Of a DNA stretch of 6,264 nucleotides, positions 1 to 5,311 are shown piece by piece (position 1 is the first letter of the stretch; the number at the start of each line of letters is the position of its first letter). Below the pieces are notes generated by a model that searched no databases, was not told the origin of the DNA, and worked only from the letters and a program-made list of their open reading frames with translations. This stretch comes from Chthonomonadaceae bacterium (GTDB taxonomy: Bacteria; Armatimonadota; Chthonomonadetes; Chthonomonadales; Chthonomonadaceae), in the NCBI GenBank assembly GCA_025355115.1, contig JANXLO010000030.1, positions 1 through 6,264 on the forward strand, given 5' to 3'. A program made the translations under genes and the position numbers.

Positions 1-65
1 CCCTTGATGACTTCGAGCGCCAGCTTGGCTTTGAAGTCGGCGGAATAGGTCGTGCGTGTCTTCAT
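1..65 (-). CDS. IS3-family transposase OrfA, N-terminal 21 residues only
   Basis: The minus-strand ATG at 63-65 opens a frame beginning MKTRTTYSADFKAKLALEV and still open at the window edge. The pattern K-x-R-x-x-Y-S-A-x-F-K-A-K-L-A-L-E is the start of the helix-turn-helix OrfA (transposase 8 type) of IS3-family elements. OrfA binds the terminal repeats, and the OrfAB fusion made by frameshifting is the DDE transposase. A purine-rich ribosome binding site, GAGGAGA, lies at 71-77, five bases upstream of the ATG. OrfB and the frameshift site must lie to the left and cannot be judged. Confidence 0.85.
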   Translation of the reverse strand, partial: MKTRTTYSADFKAKLALEVIK

Positions 66-136
66 GGTTGTCTCCTCGTGTCCTTGATTTTGACACAGAC
101 AACCACCTTAAACTACTGTCCGAATTACTGGGGTCA
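1..136 (-). mobile_element. IS3-family insertion sequence, upstream (left) end, partial
   Basis: This is one end of an insertion sequence that runs off the left edge of the window. Read on the minus strand, it starts at 136 with TGACCCCAGTAATTCGGACA, a TG-initiated terminus of the kind seen in IS3-family elements. About 70 bases later comes the ATG of an OrfA-type transposase. The outer boundary at 136/137 is supported by the fact that, from 139 onward, plus-strand codons continue a deaminase reading frame that has no beginning. The other terminus and the target duplication are outside the window. The exact boundary could be off by a few bases. Confidence 0.82.
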
Positions 137-399
137 TTATAAACAATGAGATCATTGCTGCCGCGCATACGATGGAGAAGACAGAAGGTCGCTTGTTGGT
201 TCACGCGGATCTCCTCGCCCTCGAAGCCGCCGACAAGATCAATCCCTTTCCCGGTAAGCGCAGGGACGCCGTTTTGTATGTCACCGGGGAACCATGCCTG
301 ATGTGCCTGGGTGCCGCGCTGACCTTCTTCCTAGGCGAGATCTACTACGGGCATGTCGCTTCTCGCCTATATTGTACTGTCATCAGTCGGTGGCGATAA
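137..399 (+). pseudogene. Nucleoside (CMP/dCMP/adenosine-type) deaminase fragment, 5' end removed by the IS
   Basis: The frame is open from 139 and reads INNEIIAAAHTMEKTEG and on. The ATG at 172 is internal, not a true start: the codons before it already look like the family (E-I-I-A-x-A-H). The zinc-site motifs of the cytidine/deoxycytidylate deaminase superfamily are visible: HAD at 202-210, where the family usually has HAE, and P-C-L-M-C at 292-306. An alpha/beta stretch with F-F-L-G-E-I-Y-Y follows, up to about 351. After that the sequence (from GHVASRL) stops looking like a deaminase and reaches TAA at 397-399. The first 50 or so residues and the C-terminal part are therefore missing. 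The Glu-to-Asp change in the proton-shuttle position also fits a non-functional relic. The true substrate cannot be told from the fragment. Confidence 0.75.
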
Positions 400-599
400 T
401 TGTTTAGGGCTGGGACAACTACGAAAAGACTCACTTGATTTTGACCGTTCTCAGCTGCTGTGACAGTCACGTCGCCTACGAGGAGGCCCTGAGTCTTCTG
501 ACTCAGACAGGTGGCCTGTGTGCGAAGAATGGCTATGGGAGTTAGCACCGTGGTTTTGAGCGCGGCGGTCGGCCAGAGATCAGGGATTGTATCTGTCAT
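345..599 (-). CDS. Small unrecognised protein, probable partner of the upstream EEP gene, likely 3'-truncated
   Basis: The 84-codon frame begins MTDTIPDLWPTAALKTTVLT. I do not assign it to a named family. It looks like real coding sequence: a coherent hydrophobic/polar pattern (P-I-A-I-L-R-T-Q-A, then G-L-L-V-G-D-V-T-V-T, then V-S-L-F-V-V-V-P-A-L) suggests a helix followed by beta strands, as in a small soluble domain. No signal peptide or membrane helix is evident. It starts nine bases after the stop of the EEP gene, and its ribosome binding site (GAGG, 607-610) overlaps that TGA, which implies translational coupling. Its last 15-18 codons overlap the end of the deaminase relic on the other strand, so the natural C-terminus was probably lost where the two fragments were joined, near 345-380. 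With the upstream gene broken, expression is doubtful. Confidence 0.5.
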   Translation of the reverse strand: MTDTIPDLWPTAALKTTVLTPIAILRTQATCLSQKTQGLLVGDVTVTAAENGQNQVSLFVVVPALNNYRHRLMTVQYRREATCP

Positions 600-608
600 G
601 TTCAGCCC

Positions 609-1430
609 TCAGAGTTCTAGTTGAAAAAAGATCGGCAGGTGATCGGACGCAGAGGACTTCTTGGGAGCTCCGCTACGCGTCACGAGCGATTCTTCGCCAT
701 CAGTATCTAGTATCTTTAGTTCACGGAGCGAGTTCATAAGTTCAGGGCGCAAAAGCACCTGATCATACATATTCCAGTGGTAGTTGTGTAGTTCCGAAGA
801 GTAGAGTCGATATGTTCCTGGAGGGCCAGGAGCTCTGTCACCGAAATGCCCCGACATCGGATTGTAAAAGAACCGATATGATTTGCCGCCTGATATACGT
901 TCCCCTCGCGCTGCCAACTGCCTGGTCATCACAGCGTGCAAGGCGCCTCCAGCGGAAACGCCAGGGTCGAAAGGGTTTATGTTGAGATCACCGACCAGAA
1001 CAGTGCGGGAAATGCCAGTGTCCTGCTCCACTGTTACGATTGTATTTGCCAAATCGGTTGCGGCCAGAAGGAGACTGGACTCCCCATTGCTGACGCGTCT
1101 TTGCGCATGCACTACGGCCAGCAAAATTTGAGGAGTTCCCTGAAGCTGCAGCCTGCGCATCGTCAATCGGCCGGAGTCTTCGCTGTATTGATGAGGCATA
1201 GTTGCCGAAGCAAAGCGCGAAAACAGGAGTGTTTTTTCTTTGATGCCATGCGTCTTGGATAGGCTGTAATCCTGTGCGGTAGCCTCCCGCAATGCAGCCT
1301 CAACTTCTCCTGGAGCGACTTAACACTCCGCCACCATCACAATGTCGATGCCGTGCAGAGCGACAATTTTAGCGAGAGTCTTTTGCAAAGGCCTCTTCAT
1401 CAGGTTCCAAAACAGAAACGAAATCAACAT
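609..1430 (-). pseudogene. Endonuclease/exonuclease/phosphatase (EEP) family protein, interrupted by an in-frame TAA
   Basis: The reading frame from ATG at 1428-1430 to TGA at 609-611 would encode 273 residues, but codon 37 (1320-1322) is TAA. The upstream part reads MLISFLFWNLMKRPLQKTLA and ends V-M-V-A-E-C. It carries the Asn of the WN motif (residue 9) and the metal-binding Glu (residue 35) of EEP enzymes. The part after the stop, in the same frame, carries V-H (108), G-D-L-N (147-150), and the terminal S-D-H-L-P (262-266), the Asp and His expected at the catalytic end. EEP enzymes hydrolyse phosphodiesters in nucleic acids or phospholipids; the substrate here is unknown. An in-frame TGA sits three bases before the ATG, so 1430 is the earliest possible start. 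No frameshift is needed, only the one stop. Restart at the TTG at 1290-1292 would give a protein lacking N9 and E35. No signal peptide is seen, so the product would be cytoplasmic. Confidence 0.78.
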
Positions 1431-1572
1431 AAGTCACCCGGAGACGGACCCGTGGAACTCGCATCGCTTTGCATATGTACCTTAACCTGTCCGATGCAGT
1501 TCTTGAACGCTCGGACAGGCTTGTGGGGCAAATGGCATGTGAGTAGAACGTCGGCAGTTTATCGTGCGCCTG
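1431..1572. other. Intergenic region between the CsgG-like gene and the EEP pseudogene
   Basis: The 142 bases hold no convincing gene. The only structure I see is a 9-base perfect inverted repeat (listed separately). Immediately before the EEP start there is only a weak ribosome binding site (GGGTG region at about 1434-1438). Confidence 0.6.
1486..1519. repeat. Perfect 9-base inverted repeat with 16-base spacer (candidate hairpin)
   Basis: CCTGTCCGA at 1486-1494 is matched by TCGGACAGG at 1511-1519. The spacer contains a smaller inverted pair, GTTC-TT-GAAC (1499-1508). It lies 54 bases past the stop of the CsgG-like gene and 56 bases before the EEP start, so it could end transcription or form a regulatory hairpin or operator. 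No run of T follows on either strand, so it is not a classical intrinsic terminator. Confidence 0.5.
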
Positions 1573-2292
1573 CTATTTGGCGTTCGGATTGATCTTGGTG
1601 ATCTTCATATGCTGCAATAGCCAGGGCTCCATCGCCTTTCCCATGGCGAGCTGAACCGCTCTTTGCTCGTGCGGCGTCTTGGGGCCGCCGCTGACCATCG
1701 TGAACAGCCCGCTCACGAAGACTGTCCCCAGCGCCTTGAGGGTGTCCTCTTTTGCGGTGTCGTCCAGGCGAACTTTCTTCGCGTCGAGCACGACCTCCTT
1801 GTTCTTGACATCGACGATTCTGACGTCGACCGTGCAGTCCGACTTCGTTTTCGGCCCCAATCCGATCCACACGCTCTTCGTGTGCCAGACGGCCCGCCCC
1901 GACATGACCCAGTCGACGTTTAGCTTGTTGCCTGTGCGCAGCATCTGGGCCGGGCTCGGCAGATCCTTCTTGTCTTCGCTCCAGCTCGTGCCGTTGGCTT
2001 CCTCCCATCCAGCCAGAGTTTTGACTTCGGAGAGAGTCTCGATTTGAGACTTCGAGAGGACGGAGGCGAGGAACTCCTTCCCCGTCTTCACGGCGCCCTG
2101 TGTGCCCTGCTCAAAATCCCAGGGGAGCATGGCCATGGTCTCGACCTGGACAGCTCCAGCGTTGCGGCCGTTGCCGGGGGCATCGCCGTTGACATCTATC
2201 TTCTGCTGCGCTCTTACAGGCAAGCTTCCTCTTTCGGCGAGGGACAAAACGGCCACAGCGCTCAGCGTGGCAAACATCTTCCATACATGCAT
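1573..2292 (-). CDS. Secreted CsgG/LpoB-like (DUF799-type fold) hypothetical protein
   Basis: The product has 239 residues and starts at ATG 2290-2292. Here an AAGGAG ribosome binding site (2303-2308) stands 10 bases upstream; a longer in-frame extension to 2391 has no such signal and would bury the signal peptide. Residues 1-28 form a signal peptide (M-H-V-W-K-M, then a hydrophobic core A-T-L-S-A-V-A-V-L-S-L-A, cleavage near V-R-A/Q-Q). No lipobox cysteine is seen, unlike many CsgG relatives. The mature part has the CsgG/LpoB layout: an opening strand A-M-L-P-W-D-F (54-60), a helix with G-K-E-F-L-A-S-V-L (71-79), L-N-V-D-W-V-M-S-G-R-A (124-134), a strand D-V-R-I-V-D-V-K-N-K-E-V-V (156-168), and a late helix A-V-Q-L-A-M-G-K-A (212-220). 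Such proteins act in the periplasm or at the outer membrane, for example in curli export or as penicillin-binding-protein activators. The family link is inferred from pattern only, and the specific role is unknown. Confidence 0.62.
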   Translation of the reverse strand: MHVWKMFATLSAVAVLSLAERGSLPVRAQQKIDVNGDAPGNGRNAGAVQVETMAMLPWDFEQGTQGAVKTGKEFLASVLSKSQIETLSEVKTLAGWEEANGTSWSEDKKDLPSPAQMLRTGNKLNVDWVMSGRAVWHTKSVWIGLGPKTKSDCTVDVRIVDVKNKEVVLDAKKVRLDDTAKEDTLKALGTVFVSGLFTMVSGGPKTPHEQRAVQLAMGKAMEPWLLQHMKITKINPNAK

Positions 2293-2302
2293 TTCTAGTC
2301 GT

Positions 2303-2308
2303 CTCCTT
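2303..2308 (-). promoter_or_regulatory. Ribosome binding site fixing the start of the CsgG-like gene
   Basis: AAGGAG read on the minus strand, 10 bases before ATG at 2292. It decides for the shorter frame that begins with a clean signal peptide rather than the in-frame extension to 2391. Confidence 0.75.
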
Positions 2309-2399
2309 GCAATTGGTCGAACTAATCGTCCGTTAGAACGAGTTCGTGTGGCCGTCCGCAATATCCTGCTATCTTTTCGCTCGCCGCTCAATTTGCAAG
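2306..2399. repeat. Intergenic inverted repeats upstream of the CsgG-like gene
   Basis: The 120-base gap 2293-2412 contains an imperfect long-range inverted pair, CTTGCAATTG (2306-2315) and CAATTTGCAAG (2389-2399), which differ by one inserted base. Inside it is a possible local hairpin: CGAACTAA (2318-2325) pairs with TTAG (2333-2336) and TTCG (2343-2346) across a six-base bulge. One copy of the outer pair overlaps the ribosome binding site of the CsgG-like gene, so folding could mask it. A weak promoter (TTGCAA, 17 bases, AAGATA on the minus strand) may also lie here. Nothing is strong enough to call a terminator for the membrane-protein gene. Confidence 0.35.
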
Positions 2400-2412
2400 T
2401 GACGTCAGGCTG

Positions 2413-4422
2413 CTAGAAGATCGCGTAACCGCTCGGGCCGAGCAGGGCGTCGAGGAGCTTCAGCAGGCCGCCCATCAGGAGGTCGCCGAGGATGAGGCCG
2501 AGGGCGACGTTGCGCAGGAGGCCGAAGCCACGGCTTCCTCCGAAGCGGAGCGTCAACGATTTCAAAGCCCAGCCCAGGAAGACGGAGAGAAGCATCTTGT
2601 TGGCGTAGCCTACCTGAAGCGTCCCGGTGAGGGCGTAGCCAAGGGGATGCAGGGGCCAGCCGGGAAAGCGGAACCGCATCAGTGCCAGTCCTAGCGTGAC
2701 CCCAATCCCGACGAGCAGTCCCCCAGCGGAACCGACAGTGGGCTTCAGCGGGGCGATCAGCCGCGAGGAGAGCTGCCCTACCGCCGTCGTCGGAATGACG
2801 TTGGCGCTCATCGTCAGGCCGTCGCTGTTGGGCGCGAGGGAAAGCGCGCCGTGCTGATAGAACTGCCGGAGCGCGGCAGGCGTCCCGACGGCGAGCGCGA
2901 GGGCTATCGCGGCCAGAGTCAGCGCGGCGAAATGCCCTGGCGGAAAGCCGGTCGCATCGCGAATCTTCCCGGTCTGGAAGAGCGCGGGAGCGAGCATCTG
3001 GCGCGTGTCGCGCAGATGCTGGACCTGGAATGTCAGGCGCGTCAGGGCGACGGGCGCGAGGGAGCCGGTTCCCGTTAGCGATAGTATCAGCTTGTCTGGC
3101 AGCATAGGCGCGAGAATCCATGTCACGCCGCCCTCGGACATCAGACGGCTGAGCACCAGCGCCACCACGAAGTAGAATCCGAAGAAGGCCGCGCTGAACC
3201 AGAGCGGCAGCCCTGTCGCCACGCACCACGCCAGAATTCCACCGATCCCCAGTAGAAAGCCCACCAGGAAGCCCCGACCGGTGCGGTCATCGCTCTGCCT
3301 TGCCCCACCTGTCAACGCTCCTTGACCGCGAGCGCCACGTTCGGGGAACGCGATTCGGTGAAGATGCCCGCGAGCGTTCCAAACTAGCAGCGCGGCGAGG
3401 GCCAAAAACGCTCCCGCCGACTGCTCCTCAAGGTAGGGCGGCATGGCGCGAGAGCCTCCCGCCTCCCCGTCGTTCCAACCCGCCATTGCCGTTGCCAGAA
3501 GCTCGATTTTGGTCAGAATCAGAAAGAACCAGACGCTGAAGGTAATGTCCGCTGGAGCAAGAAACGTGAGCCCAATGAGCAGCGGGTAGAGGTTGAAATA
3601 GAGCGGGCGCAGGCTCGTCCATGGTGGGACGCTGACTAACGCCGAGACGTCGTTGAAGAAGGGGATGCACGGCACGTTCGGCAGATAAGCATGCGCCACT
3701 CCGAAGCCGTGGAGCAGTAACGGGAGCGACAAGCCGAGCCCGATCATTCGGCGGGAAGCTGTTTTGTCGCCATGAACCGGGGACGGACCGAGAGCTTCCA
3801 ATGGCAGCGCGACAAGCGGAAAAGTCAGTCGCTCGTGCCGCACCCAGACTCGCTCAAACAGCGCGCACAGGCAGATGTTAGCGACCAGAAATGGGACGAG
3901 AAACAGGCTCCAGGTGAGGAGAGGCCGACGCCAGTGCTGCCAGGGAACCTGTGCGCCGTAGCCCTCATAGAAGTGGCTGACAGCGACCTTGTCCTTCACC
4001 GCCAGCCAGTCGGGAACGTTCTGCGCGAGGGCGGTGGTCACGGCACCGCCGCGAGCGTAGTAGGAGGAGCCGACCAGGGAAGTCAGCAGAGGATGCAGCA
4101 TCCCGCGCCCGGCGACCATGTTCGCCGCCAGCCACACCGCCAGCACCACCAGCAGTTCCGACCGATAAAGCAGCCCCTCCCGCTTGCTCAGACGCGCCGT
4201 GCACTTAATCACGCCCAACAGCAGACCCCATTGGAGGCATGCCGCGAGCGGTGGGAACGGCCCCGCGACCATCGTCCCGCCCACCGTCAGATCACTCCAC
4301 TGCACAAAAAGCGTCAGCGGGATGACGCCTGCCAGCGCGATGAAGAGCACACGCAGTCTTATCGAGGACGAATTTCGCGGAGCGGCGCCGGAGTTCTCCG
4401 GCTCAGTTTCAGGAAGTGGCAT
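2413..4422 (-). CDS. DUF6785/DUF6784 family polytopic membrane protein
   Basis: The product is a 669-residue integral membrane protein, starting at ATG 4420-4422 with a GGAAGG ribosome binding site five bases upstream. The first 20 residues are polar and probably cytoplasmic. About a dozen hydrophobic segments follow, for example near 23-41, 57-72, 88-103, 169-190, 228-246, 277-310, 335-348, 384-425, 498-513, 566-582 and 610-665. Family-type signatures: V-P-D-W-L-A-V-K-D (136-144) with H-F-Y-E-G (150-154), R-H-E-R-L-T-F-P-L-V-A-L-P-L-E (195-209), M-S-E-G-G-V-T-W (428-435), and the C-terminal W-P-L-H-P-L-G-Y-A (589-597) of the DUF6784 part. The family is uncharacterised; its size and layout resemble oligopeptide-transporter-like carriers, so transport is an inference. 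A polar linker at 350-383 (R/G/S-rich) divides the two parts. It begins 17 bases after the preceding gene and is probably co-transcribed with it. Confidence 0.85.
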   Translation of the reverse strand: MPLPETEPENSGAAPRNSSSIRLRVLFIALAGVIPLTLFVQWSDLTVGGTMVAGPFPPLAACLQWGLLLGVIKCTARLSKREGLLYRSELLVVLAVWLAANMVAGRGMLHPLLTSLVGSSYYARGGAVTTALAQNVPDWLAVKDKVAVSHFYEGYGAQVPWQHWRRPLLTWSLFLVPFLVANICLCALFERVWVRHERLTFPLVALPLEALGPSPVHGDKTASRRMIGLGLSLPLLLHGFGVAHAYLPNVPCIPFFNDVSALVSVPPWTSLRPLYFNLYPLLIGLTFLAPADITFSVWFFLILTKIELLATAMAGWNDGEAGGSRAMPPYLEEQSAGAFLALAALLVWNARGHLHRIAFPERGARGQGALTGGARQSDDRTGRGFLVGFLLGIGGILAWCVATGLPLWFSAAFFGFYFVVALVLSRLMSEGGVTWILAPMLPDKLILSLTGTGSLAPVALTRLTFQVQHLRDTRQMLAPALFQTGKIRDATGFPPGHFAALTLAAIALALAVGTPAALRQFYQHGALSLAPNSDGLTMSANVIPTTAVGQLSSRLIAPLKPTVGSAGGLLVGIGVTLGLALMRFRFPGWPLHPLGYALTGTLQVGYANKMLLSVFLGWALKSLTLRFGGSRGFGLLRNVALGLILGDLLMGGLLKLLDALLGPSGYAIF

Positions 4423-4439
4423 CTCGCCCTTCCATTTCC

Positions 4440-5276
4440 CTACGGCCCCTTTGAACTCCTCTGTCCAGTGCTTCGGCTATGCACCACGGGCGTCATCGAG
4501 TGAAAGTAACCGGTGTAGAATTCACGGATGCGAAACACATACTCCGTGTTGGGGCGGAGAAAGGGTCGCCGCGGAAAGAACAGGGTGCGCTCGATTGAGA
4601 TTCCAAAGGGGATCTCCTCCGTAGGATGAATTCCATCCAGAGCGATGTTGAGAAGCTGAGCGTCGGTCAGGCGGCCTTTCTTGTTGTCGAATGCCTCCTT
4701 CAAGATGTCGGAGAAGGAGACGGGTTGAATATGAAATCTTTCGGGCAACGTGACGTGCTGCGTGTCGCGGGGATCGGGCTCAGGCGCGAGGGCAGGAAAC
4801 ATCGGGAGATCGCCGACGATTGCCCCGGCGTAGTCGGTGTGTACCGCTATTGTCCAGGATCCGTCTCTGTCCCTGTCGTGATCGTCGAGCGAGTTTCCCT
4901 TGCGCTTCTCGAGCCCAACCCGCACGTACATCGAGTCGCTGTAGGCCAGCACGGAGACATCCTTCTCCGAGCGCCCGAGACGGTTCCAGATGGCGGCCCG
5001 CAGGACGAAGAAGTCCCTGCCGATCCGTTTGCCGTAGCGTGCGCTCACGGTATCCGCATCGAGCACCTGGAGCGTGACCTGAATGGGGCGGGTCTCGTCC
5101 GGGTCGCGCCATTCCTGTCCTACAGTCTTCGGCGTTGAGAGTGGCGATTTTGCCGGGACGGGCGGGTCAGCCCGTCCCGGCAACGTAATGCCGAGGAGAA
5201 CGGCTGACGCCCACACCCAACTCCTGAAGCGAAAGCCGAAAGCACGGCACCTCTTTAGCGATAATGAGCAGTGCAT
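4440..5276 (-). CDS. Secreted EEIPFG-motif protein, shorter paralogue of the upstream gene
   Basis: The product has 278 residues and no named family that I recognise. ATG at 5274-5276 is chosen because AAAGGAG (5282-5288) lies five bases before it; an in-frame GTG at 5304-5306 would add ten residues but lacks such a site. A signal peptide covers about 1-36 (basic K-R-C-R-x-F-G-F-R-F-R, core V-W-A-S-A-V-L-L-G-I, cleavage at G-R-A/D-P-P). Residues 74-121 look like a beta-rich segment (Y-G-K-R-I-G-R-D-F-F-V-L-R-A-A-I-W-N, then S-V-L-A-Y-S-D-S-M-Y-V-R-V). A D-x-D-x-D-G stretch (134-139) could bind calcium. The C-terminal domain contains T-E-E-I-P-F-G-I-S-I-E-R-T-L-F-F-P (219-235), which aligns with the same motif at the end of the upstream product, so the two are tandem paralogues. 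The gene lies 35 bases after one neighbour and 17 before the other, as in an operon. Location: periplasm, outer membrane or outside. Confidence 0.75.
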   Translation of the reverse strand: MHCSLSLKRCRAFGFRFRSWVWASAVLLGITLPGRADPPVPAKSPLSTPKTVGQEWRDPDETRPIQVTLQVLDADTVSARYGKRIGRDFFVLRAAIWNRLGRSEKDVSVLAYSDSMYVRVGLEKRKGNSLDDHDRDRDGSWTIAVHTDYAGAIVGDLPMFPALAPEPDPRDTQHVTLPERFHIQPVSFSDILKEAFDNKKGRLTDAQLLNIALDGIHPTEEIPFGISIERTLFFPRRPFLRPNTEYVFRIREFYTGYFHSMTPVVHSRSTGQRSSKGP

Positions 5277-5281
5277 GGAAG

Positions 5282-5288
5282 CTCCTTT
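5282..5288 (-). promoter_or_regulatory. Ribosome binding site fixing the start of the shorter EEIPFG protein
   Basis: AAAGGAG on the minus strand with a five-base spacer to ATG 5276. It supports this start over the in-frame GTG at 5306, and it places the start 35 bases after the preceding stop codon. Confidence 0.7.
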
Positions 5289-5311
5289 CGGCTTTCGCCC
5301 TGGCACGTCAG

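Noticed and set aside
883..1262. Two plus-strand frames opposite the EEP gene
   Set aside because: They mirror the EEP coding strand and show no family features; the minus-strand frame holds all the EEP motifs.
1481..1494. Similarity to the IS terminus (TCGGACAG followed by a TTAAGGT-like stretch, minus strand), suggesting a relic IS end
   Set aside because: Only about 15 bases match, with gaps, and there is no transposase remnant nearby, so chance is the simpler explanation.
1559..2008. Second minus-strand frame inside the CsgG-like gene
   Set aside because: Its product is a low-complexity mix of Arg, Gln, Gly and Glu, and it is out of frame with the secreted protein that has a signal peptide and ribosome binding site.
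2360..2412. Intrinsic terminator after the membrane-protein gene
   Set aside because: No GC-rich hairpin followed by a T run on the minus strand could be found.
2405..3229. Minus-strand open frame of 274 codons overlapping the membrane-protein gene
   Set aside because: Its product is extremely rich in Arg, Ala, Pro and Asp, typical of an out-of-frame reading of a high-GC gene; the overlapping frame has clear family motifs.
3772..4503. Long plus-strand open frame of 243 codons
   Set aside because: It lies wholly antisense to the well-supported membrane-protein gene and the end of the next gene. Its product is rich in Q, R, H and P without hydrophobic pattern, and it has no ribosome binding site.
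4626..5138. Plus-strand open frame of 170 codons
   Set aside because: Antisense to the shorter EEIPFG gene, which has a signal peptide, a ribosome binding site and a paralogue; this frame has none.
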